From positions 1 through 61,754 of the forward strand of contig NZ_KV757721.1 in assembly GCF_001712795.1 (NCBI RefSeq): DNA of 61,754 nucleotides, given 5' to 3'. The stretch's first letter is position 1. Each line of letters begins with the position of its first letter. This DNA is from Nostoc sp. KVJ20. Its GTDB lineage: Bacteria > Cyanobacteriota > Cyanobacteriia > Cyanobacteriales > Nostocaceae. Made by a program: the position numbers and the translations under genes. The notes under the pieces were generated by a model that searched no databases, had not been told where the DNA came from, and was given only the letters and a program-made list of their open reading frames with translations. Below, in pieces: positions 52,380 through 59,259 of this stretch.

Positions 52380-55231
52380 GGATGTAACTCCGTTGTGACA
52401 AATGATTTGAGGAACTTACGAATTTTTCCAGTTTGGAAATTGGCAGTGAGTTTGTTTAACTCTGCCGCGAAGGGAGCTAGCTGACTGTTTTGCTCAACCA
52501 TCTCTCCTAACATTCCCTCGATCGCTGAAATATCTCCCATCATTGCCAGATGATAAAGTTGTTGCAAAACATCCTGGGATGGTAGAACCCATTCAGCTTT
52601 GAGAGACGACTGCTGAGACGAAGATTTGCCATACATCCACTCCACTCCTAACAGCGATCGCAGTCTATTAAGTAGTTCGTCAACCTGGAGGGGTTTGGGT
52701 AAGAATGCTGTTGCCCCTGCCTCTAAACTCCGCTGGCGATTTTCTTCAAAGACACTGGCACTAGAGACGATAATGGGAATAGAGCGGGTTTGCGGATTTC
52801 CTTGCAAGTGAACCATTAGCTCAAAACCATCCATATTGGGCATGGCTAAATCGAGTAGAATCACATCTGGATTGTGTTCAGTTGCCATCTGTAGCCCATT
52901 TTTGCCATCGCTCGCTTCTAAGGTTCGACAGCCAATTTCTTGCAACAAACTGGTCAACATAGAACAGTGGTTGCGATCGTCATCAACAATGAGAATCTGG
53001 GGCGCACTACCCCGAATTCCGGTAATTTTCTGGGTAGTTGGGGCGATGGCTCCTCCATGCCAGTCATGAGTGAGTGGTACTGGTACTGTCAAATCTAGCC
53101 AAAATAAACTTCCTTCGCCCAGGTGACTCTGCACTTGAATTTCGCTTCCCATCAATGCTGCAATTCTTTGGCTAATGGCCAATCCCAAGCCAGTACCTTC
53201 AGATCGCTGCCCTGCTTTACCCACTTGCTCAAAGGGCAAAAAGATTTTTTCCAGTTGGTCTGGTGACATCCCAATACCCGTGTCTTCAATCTGAAAACGA
53301 ATCTTGATTGTTGGGGATTGGGCATGGGGCATGGGGCATTGGGCATTGGGGATTGGTGAAAAATCACCCCTCTGCTCCTCTGCCCCTCTGCCCCTCTGCT
53401 CCCTAGTCCCCAGTCCCCGGTCCCCAGTCCCCAGCACCTCTACCTTGAACGTTACGCTACCGCTATCTGTAAATTTGATCGCGTTGCCCAGCAAGTTAAT
53501 CAACACTTGTCGCAGGCGTTTTTCATCGACTTCAATGGCAAGTGGTAGGCGATCGCTAATTAATACGTTAAATCCAATCCCTTTCTGTTCAGCCCGGATA
53601 CCACAAATCTCAGTCACACCATGTAAGAAATTAGGCAGATGCACACTGGTGACAACCAAATCCAATTTTCTCGCTTCTATCTTCGAGAGATCGAGAATGT
53701 CATTAATCAGCATTAGGAGGTGCGATCCGCATTGGTAGATGATGCTGACTCCTTCGAGGTTTTTAGCTGTCATGTTTGGCGATCCTTCTAGTACTTGGGC
53801 AAAACCAAGGATGCCATTGAGAGGTGTACGTAGTTCGTGGCTCATGTTGGCGAGAAACTCACTCTTGGCCTGATTGGCAGCATCGGCAGCTTGTTTTGCC
53901 TCAACTAATTCATGAGTGCGTTCTTCGACTTTTGTCTCCAGGGTTTTGGAATAATCCAAGAGTTGACTGTTGGCAATTTCTAGTTGGCGATTTGTTTCTT
54001 CTAACTTCCGCTGTTTATAGGCATTTGTTGTAGCAATCACACTACTGATAAACGCAGCTAAGGCGGGTGTTACCGGAATTAAAACACCATGCAAAAACAT
54101 CCCATAGCCACCCCATATACAGATTCCACTGATGCCTACAGTTGCCCAAAGAATTTTGCCACCGGGAATCCGCAGCTTGCTATTGGATAACAACCAACTA
54201 CCAGTAGAACCAGCAAAAGACCACAAAACAATCCACAGCGACAGGAAAGTGCCAGAAACGCCATGTAAGCTGGCTTTTCCTGTTTTTGCCCCTCGTACTA
54301 GTTGATGAGCAATATTGGCATGAATAACGACCCCTGGAGTCGGTTTTTGAGCAGACATCCAGGAAGAGAAGGGTGTGCTGAAGAAATCATTGGTACTGGA
54401 GGCAATTGATCCGATAAATACCATGCGATCGCGCATCAAATTTGCTGGAATTTTCCCTGCTAACACATCGCGCATAGCAACTGTATGAAATGCTGCTTCT
54501 GAACCATGCCAGTTGAGCAGAATTTGATAGCCTCCTAAATCGGCATCGGTGTAACCTGCTTCTTGATTTTGCAGTGGCAGGTAAATTTCCTTGCCCAACT
54601 GGAACTTTTGCTTTTGGGGGTCAATGCTTTCTAAGCTAATTCTTTCAGCTTCTAGATACTTGAGGGCTACAAGGGTTGCCAGTCCCGCTTTAATGGTGTT
54701 TTGCTCTTTGGCATCTTCAGCTGTCAGCAGGGCACGACGCACAAAGCGATCGCCATCCAAGACTAAATCTGCTAATCCTACCTGATCCTTTTTTTTCAAT
54801 TCCGGTGGCGGATTGACTCGTTCACCAGTAATTTTCTCAACTCCGATTAAATTGGGAGTGGTGCGGAAGACTTGAACAAGTTGGTCATGTCCACTTCCTT
54901 CCGGTAAATCTCGATAGAGATCCAGTCCAATGGCGCGGGGTTTTTGCGATCGGATTTTTTCTAGTAATCGTGCTAGCGCCCAGTCTGGAATTGGCCATTT
55001 ACGTACCGATTGGATATCGCGCTCATCAATTGTAACAATCACAATCTCATCAGCGTTCTTCATAGGCATCGCCTGTGAAGAACGCTGACGAACCCATTCG
55101 TCGCGAATTTTCCATTCCGGTAAATTGAAAAGTCCCAACGATTGTCCAACCATAACCGTTAAAGCAACGCTGGGAGTAATAATCAAAACGCTACGAGTGC
55201 GTTGGACTAAAGCCTGGAATCTGCGCCACAT
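52376..55231 (-). CDS. CHASE2-domain hybrid histidine kinase with receiver domain
   Basis: The protein has 951 residues from the ATG at 55231 (MWRRFQALVQRTRSV); further upstream the frame is only translated heptamer repeats. The order is a membrane helix, an extracytoplasmic CHASE2 domain (about 60-350, IVIVTIDERDIQ...IGLDLYRDLP), two or three membrane helices, a coiled coil, HisKA (FLANMSHELRTPLNGI), HATPase_c (LINLLGNAIKFTD, EDTGIGMSPDQLEKIF), a receiver (IVDDDRNH, VILLDLAMPNMDG) and a helical end. About 43 codons (53309-53437) between the N-box and G1 box are made of GGGCATG, CCCCTCTG and CCCCAGT arrays inserted in frame. CHASE2 is a predicted extracellular sensor of unknown ligand. Confidence 0.93.
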   Translation of the reverse strand: MWRRFQALVQRTRSVLIITPSVALTVMVGQSLGLFNLPEWKIRDEWVRQRSSQAMPMKNADEIVIVTIDERDIQSVRKWPIPDWALARLLEKIRSQKPRAIGLDLYRDLPEGSGHDQLVQVFRTTPNLIGVEKITGERVNPPPELKKKDQVGLADLVLDGDRFVRRALLTAEDAKEQNTIKAGLATLVALKYLEAERISLESIDPQKQKFQLGKEIYLPLQNQEAGYTDADLGGYQILLNWHGSEAAFHTVAMRDVLAGKIPANLMRDRMVFIGSIASSTNDFFSTPFSSWMSAQKPTPGVVIHANIAHQLVRGAKTGKASLHGVSGTFLSLWIVLWSFAGSTGSWLLSNSKLRIPGGKILWATVGISGICIWGGYGMFLHGVLIPVTPALAAFISSVIATTNAYKQRKLEETNRQLEIANSQLLDYSKTLETKVEERTHELVEAKQAADAANQAKSEFLANMSHELRTPLNGILGFAQVLEGSPNMTAKNLEGVSIIYQCGSHLLMLINDILDLSKIEARKLDLVVTSVHLPNFLHGVTEICGIRAEQKGIGFNVLISDRLPLAIEVDEKRLRQVLINLLGNAIKFTDSGSVTFKVEVLGTGDRGLGTREQRGRGAEEQRGDFSPIPNAQCPMPHAQSPTIKIRFQIEDTGIGMSPDQLEKIFLPFEQVGKAGQRSEGTGLGLAISQRIAALMGSEIQVQSHLGEGSLFWLDLTVPVPLTHDWHGGAIAPTTQKITGIRGSAPQILIVDDDRNHCSMLTSLLQEIGCRTLEASDGKNGLQMATEHNPDVILLDLAMPNMDGFELMVHLQGNPQTRSIPIIVSSASVFEENRQRSLEAGATAFLPKPLQVDELLNRLRSLLGVEWMYGKSSSQQSSLKAEWVLPSQDVLQQLYHLAMMGDISAIEGMLGEMVEQNSQLAPFAAELNKLTANFQTGKIRKFLKSFVTTELHP
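53309..53437. repeat. In-frame STRR arrays inside the CHASE2 kinase ATPase domain
   Basis: Three successive types occur: GGGCATG/GGGCATT heptamers, CCCCTCTG octamers and CCCCAGT/CCCCGGT heptamers, adding 129 bp, an exact multiple of three. They encode TGDRGLGTREQRGRGAEE and onward to NAQCPMPHAQSP. No family feature lies in this stretch. Confidence 0.9.
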
Positions 55232-55411
55232 ATTTGTGCCATACAAGGGGGATGGGGATTGGGGACTGGGGACTGGGTGGAAGTAAGAAGAGGGGGACAA
55301 GGAGGATAAAGGGGAATTATTGAACGAGTTTCTTGTTCGTCTCCCCCCTCTCCCTTGTCTACCTTGTCTCTTCCCATGCCCCATGCCCAATCCCCAATGC
55401 CCAAATTGGCA
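55232..55411. repeat. STRR-filled leader of the CHASE2 kinase gene
   Basis: The gap to the DUF928 gene is mostly GGGACTG/GGGATTG heptamers (55254-55276) and CCCATGC/CCCAATC units (55375-55400), with C-rich octamers between. The kinase message therefore has a long repetitive leader. Confidence 0.8.
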
Positions 55412-56332
55412 TTAGTTGGTAGATGCCAATAAGTTCGCTGTTACAATCTCCTTCAAACTCGCTGAGGACAGAAGTTCTTCCCATTGTTTGCGGAGAGTTG
55501 CATTGTTAGGTTGGGCGGTGTATGTCGCTGCAAGTGTTGCTACACAGTCATACCAAACACCGTTTTTACCCAAAGCTGTAGCTTGTTTTAGAGCATCTTT
55601 TTCTTGCATTGCTGTTACCAACTCAGCATTGGGCTGGATACGCTGAACCCAACCATCGACATAAGGCGTACTAGGGCTGAGTTGTCCATCTACTTTGAGC
55701 GCTAGGAACCATTGATAGTTTTTACCAACAGCTAAAGCGGGCGCATCGGCTGGTAATTTAATCGCGATTACCCCAGTTTTTCCTGCAACTGGAATGCTCA
55801 TCTGATGTTGCATATTGCCAGCTTCATCCTTGAGGCTGAACAAGGCTTCTTGAGCATTGGAAGATGGGAGATACACCAGAATTGTGGGACGTTCAGACAC
55901 AGTTGTGCCATAGAAGCTTTGGGGCAAGAGGGCGATTAGTGCTGCTGGTTCTGTTGTGCTTACAGCCGATGGATTCAAGTAATAAGTACCAACGCGAGAA
56001 GCACCCCCACTTGCTTGTTGGGGAGCGCCTTTTCCGGCACTAGGAGTAAATAGTTTACCGCGAGAAGCTCCTCCGGTTGCTTGTCTGGGCGCACCTTTTC
56101 CGGCACTAGGAGTAAATAGTTTACCGCGAGAAGCTCCTCCGGTTGCTTGTCTGGGCGCACCTCTGCCGGCACTAGGAGTAAAGAGACTACCGCGAGAAGC
56201 ACCTCCGGTTGCTTGTCTAGGCGCACCATTGTTGGTGGGCGGGGTAAATGTAACAGCATGGGCAGTAGTCCATGCACTGCTAGTGATCAGAGCGATGACG
56301 CTCAATGTACTAGCTAAATATCGACGTTTCAT
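55412..56332 (-). CDS. Secreted DUF928 protein with 22-residue tandem repeats
   Basis: The protein has 306 residues from the ATG at 56332 (MKRRYLASTLSVIALITSSA, a signal peptide). Residues about 30-120 hold four 22-residue units (FTPSAGKGAPRQATGGASRG plus KL) with nearly identical 66-bp DNA. The DUF928 domain follows (ALIALLPQSFYGTTVSERPT, YLPSSNAQEALFSLKDEAGN, YQWFLALKVDG, GKNGVWYDCVATLAATY). DUF928 proteins are exported cyanobacterial proteins of unknown function, often next to CHAT-TPR and haemagglutinin genes, as here. The repeats are low in bulky residues and may form a flexible spacer. Confidence 0.88.
   Translation of the reverse strand: MKRRYLASTLSVIALITSSAWTTAHAVTFTPPTNNGAPRQATGGASRGSLFTPSAGRGAPRQATGGASRGKLFTPSAGKGAPRQATGGASRGKLFTPSAGKGAPQQASGGASRVGTYYLNPSAVSTTEPAALIALLPQSFYGTTVSERPTILVYLPSSNAQEALFSLKDEAGNMQHQMSIPVAGKTGVIAIKLPADAPALAVGKNYQWFLALKVDGQLSPSTPYVDGWVQRIQPNAELVTAMQEKDALKQATALGKNGVWYDCVATLAATYTAQPNNATLRKQWEELLSSASLKEIVTANLLASTN
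55998..56235. repeat. 66-bp tandem repeats in the DUF928 gene
   Basis: About three and a half units of 66 bp; two adjacent copies are almost identical (CCGGCACTAGGAGTAAATAG onward). The in-frame period means that copy number can change without breaking the gene. Confidence 0.85.
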
Positions 56333-56521
56333 AATGTTTGACCTCATTTAATTGCAATGTGATGCAAAATATGTTTCCTTCGACTATGGACAGAAGCTTA
56401 GAGATAAGTCTAAGTAACAGTCAAGTTAGGTAACTTCTACTATCAGTATAAGCGATTGTCACTAAAAAAATGTAAAAAAACAGCATAATTATCTTACATT
56501 TTAACCAGTGTTATTACGTAG

Positions 56522-59173
56522 CTAAATCCAGTTGCCGATCAAAACAAAGCCAGACCAAAAAAACGGATCGTGGAAATCAGTTTGGCGAATTAAGTTAATT
56601 TGTGCTTGTCTTAGTGCTTCGGCTTTAGTTATTTTAGGTTGTCGTAGTTGGTCATAAAAGCGAGTCATCAGCATTGCAGCTGCCCGATCTTTGACGGGCC
56701 ATAGGGTGGCAACAGTTGAACGAGCGCCGGATTTGACAGCCAAACCCGCCAATCCCAGGACGGCGCGATCGTCTCCTGCTGCTGTATCGCAGGCACTTAA
56801 TACCAGCAACTCTATGGCTTTCGATGGATCGCTACCCCGATTTTTCAAGAGTTCAGATAACTCTTTAACGTTGACTTGTCCATCCCAAGTGAGCAAGAAG
56901 GTATCTTCGAGGCGGGAACTAAACTGTCCGTGGGTTGCGAGGTGGACAATACCTGCGCTACTAGATTTCACTCGTTCAGCAAGGGCTTGACTGGTAAATT
57001 CCTGGTTCAGCAACAGAGAGGAGGACATCGCCTTGGAAATTTGTTTCACTTCTGATTCCACAGCGGGTAAAGCACTAAAACCAGCGCGGGATTGGCTGAT
57101 ACCACCCACGATCGCACTGATGTGGTTTGATCGCGTAGCCATCAATTGCAATCCTGGTGAGAGCGCCACAGCATACTTCTCAATCAGATATTGTTTACCG
57201 TCAGAAAGAGCTGCTATGGGAATGTTCCGCAATCGACCATCTAAAACAAACACCAATGTTTTAGTATCAATGAATGCTTGATCCACCTCTGCTGGACGAA
57301 TCAACCAATCATAAATCTGTTGGGATAATCGATCCCGATCTTTGGAATCCGAAACAGGGTTAAGAGTAACCAAAAAGTTTTCCAGAGTTTGCTCAATTTC
57401 AGTTTGAGATTTGTGAATGACATAGGAACGGAGTGGTTGCCCTGCTTTCGAGAGGATTACTGTTAAACGATCTGGCAGAATAATCGGATAAACGACAGTT
57501 GCAGTGGGATCAACTTGATCAATCTGTTGAGTTCTATCTAAACAGGCTTCCCGAAAAAAGTTATCGAGTTCGGCAATTTGGAGTGCCTCAATCAATTCAC
57601 GAGCTTGCATCAGTGCTGCTTGACTGGGTTGATCAGAGGCAGGGGGGCGGAGTGCAGAGGCGAATGCCTTGGGTTTGTACCCTTGCCCCAATTCCTCTTT
57701 ATTCTCCCTGTTCCCTGGTTTTTCACTCTGTAGAAGTAAATCAACCAGTTCCCGGTAGACAGGCTCCACACTGGTGCGAAAAGAGAACTGAACATCAGGG
57801 TTGATAGCCACCAAATCCCCCCGCAGTGCCTTTAAAGCATTGACTGCTTCTGTATAGGCAGTAATTGCTTGATCGCGATCGCCTTGTTGTTTATATAACT
57901 GTCCCACTTGCCAAGCCGATTGAGCAATAATATCGTTAGCTTGGAGTTGGCGGGCAATGTTGAGGGATTTCTGAGTTAACTCCTGTGCTTGTGATAACTG
58001 CTGTGTACGACGATAGAGTTTTCCCCACTGATGCAATGCATAAGCTTCTGCTTGAGTATCTTGGATTTGCTGTGCAGACTTGACTGTGACTGCCATCAAT
58101 TGCGCCAAATCTTTGAGTGGTAGGATTTCGTCAGAATTTGATTGGTGATAATTGACAGTAGCAACAAAATTGATTGCTGCGTAGAGAGATGTATGACTGG
58201 GGGGTAGTTCTCGGAGTTGTTGGAGTAGTTGAGGTGCGAGTGGGTTAGCAAACTCCGGTTTATCGTAATTGAGGAAAAGTTTAAACTGAGCTAAACGCGC
58301 TTGCAACTGATCGCTTGGGTTGGTGGCTAAGAGTTGAGCCTGTTCAAAGTAATCTAATCCTGTTTCTGGATCTTGCAAGTCAATGGCAGTTTGGCCCAGG
58401 CTGATCAGAATAGAACTCAACTGCGGTTGGGCTGAAATTTGGCGAGCGATCGCTAAACTTTGCTCTAAAACCTGTTGACTTTTACTAGAGTCGCCAATTA
58501 TTTGCAAGGCTAAACCAAGCGATCGCAATCCGCTAACTTTGATTTCATTATCTGGCATCCCTTGGAGTTTTTCAGTCAGCGCCTCCAACTGTTGTTTAGA
58601 ACGCCGATAAAATCCTAAACTTTGTAAAGCTTGTGCCTGGTTGATTTGACTACCCAGGCTTCCCATTGTGTCACCTGCTTGGTCATAATATTTTTGAGCT
58701 TGTTGCCAACTGGCGATCGCAATTTCGGCTTTGCCAGTATGTAATTGCAAATTTGCTTGGGTATTGAGTGCTTGTGCCCAAAGAATTGCATCAGCAGAGG
58801 GAATAGAGGTTTGCAATAGTTTCAGACTTTGCTCAATAGACTTTTGTGCTGCTTCCCATTGATTAAGTTCCTGTTGTGCTAGTGAGAGGTAACTTAAACT
58901 TAGAGCTTCGTTCAGGCGATCGCCTTGGTTATGATACTGTTGTGCTGCCGTTTGCCAAACTGTGACAGCTTCCACAAAACGTCCTGAATGGTAGAGATTT
59001 CGTCCCTGTTCTAGCCAATTGATCGGTTGGGAAGTGGATGCAGACACATTCAGGGTAGAAGTTGTTGGTACTTGCAGAGATGCTTGAGCAGGTGTAATGG
59101 TCACTGCCAAACACAAGCTCAAAATACTTAGGCTGATATATAACCAACGACGTTGTTTAATTGGAAAACTCAT
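56522..59173 (-). CDS. Secreted TPR-CHAT domain protein (caspase-like protease family)
   Basis: The protein has 883 residues. The N-terminus (QRRWLYISLSILSLCLAVTI...AQA) is a signal peptide. Residues about 50-460 are TPR units (QGRNLYHSGRFVEAVTVWQT, WQVGQLYKQQGDRDQAITAY). The C-terminal CHAT domain shows the catalytic His in VHLATHGQF (His748) and Cys in VLSACDTAAGDD (Cys795), ending FHDPFFWSGFVLIGNW. CHAT is a caspase/separase-like peptidase clan member, and both catalytic residues are present, so proteolysis is plausible. Residues about 483-517 are low-complexity and may be repeat-derived. It lies between the haemagglutinin and DUF928 genes, suggesting it acts on or with the surface protein. 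Confidence 0.92.
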   Translation of the reverse strand: MSFPIKQRRWLYISLSILSLCLAVTITPAQASLQVPTTSTLNVSASTSQPINWLEQGRNLYHSGRFVEAVTVWQTAAQQYHNQGDRLNEALSLSYLSLAQQELNQWEAAQKSIEQSLKLLQTSIPSADAILWAQALNTQANLQLHTGKAEIAIASWQQAQKYYDQAGDTMGSLGSQINQAQALQSLGFYRRSKQQLEALTEKLQGMPDNEIKVSGLRSLGLALQIIGDSSKSQQVLEQSLAIARQISAQPQLSSILISLGQTAIDLQDPETGLDYFEQAQLLATNPSDQLQARLAQFKLFLNYDKPEFANPLAPQLLQQLRELPPSHTSLYAAINFVATVNYHQSNSDEILPLKDLAQLMAVTVKSAQQIQDTQAEAYALHQWGKLYRRTQQLSQAQELTQKSLNIARQLQANDIIAQSAWQVGQLYKQQGDRDQAITAYTEAVNALKALRGDLVAINPDVQFSFRTSVEPVYRELVDLLLQSEKPGNRENKEELGQGYKPKAFASALRPPASDQPSQAALMQARELIEALQIAELDNFFREACLDRTQQIDQVDPTATVVYPIILPDRLTVILSKAGQPLRSYVIHKSQTEIEQTLENFLVTLNPVSDSKDRDRLSQQIYDWLIRPAEVDQAFIDTKTLVFVLDGRLRNIPIAALSDGKQYLIEKYAVALSPGLQLMATRSNHISAIVGGISQSRAGFSALPAVESEVKQISKAMSSSLLLNQEFTSQALAERVKSSSAGIVHLATHGQFSSRLEDTFLLTWDGQVNVKELSELLKNRGSDPSKAIELLVLSACDTAAGDDRAVLGLAGLAVKSGARSTVATLWPVKDRAAAMLMTRFYDQLRQPKITKAEALRQAQINLIRQTDFHDPFFWSGFVLIGNWI

Positions 59174-59259
59174 AAGTAATTACCGATAGTTTTCTCTGAT
59201 AGATTGTCTATTATACTACTTTAATCTTGATGAGCTTGGTTACAAAATTCCTGGGTAAA

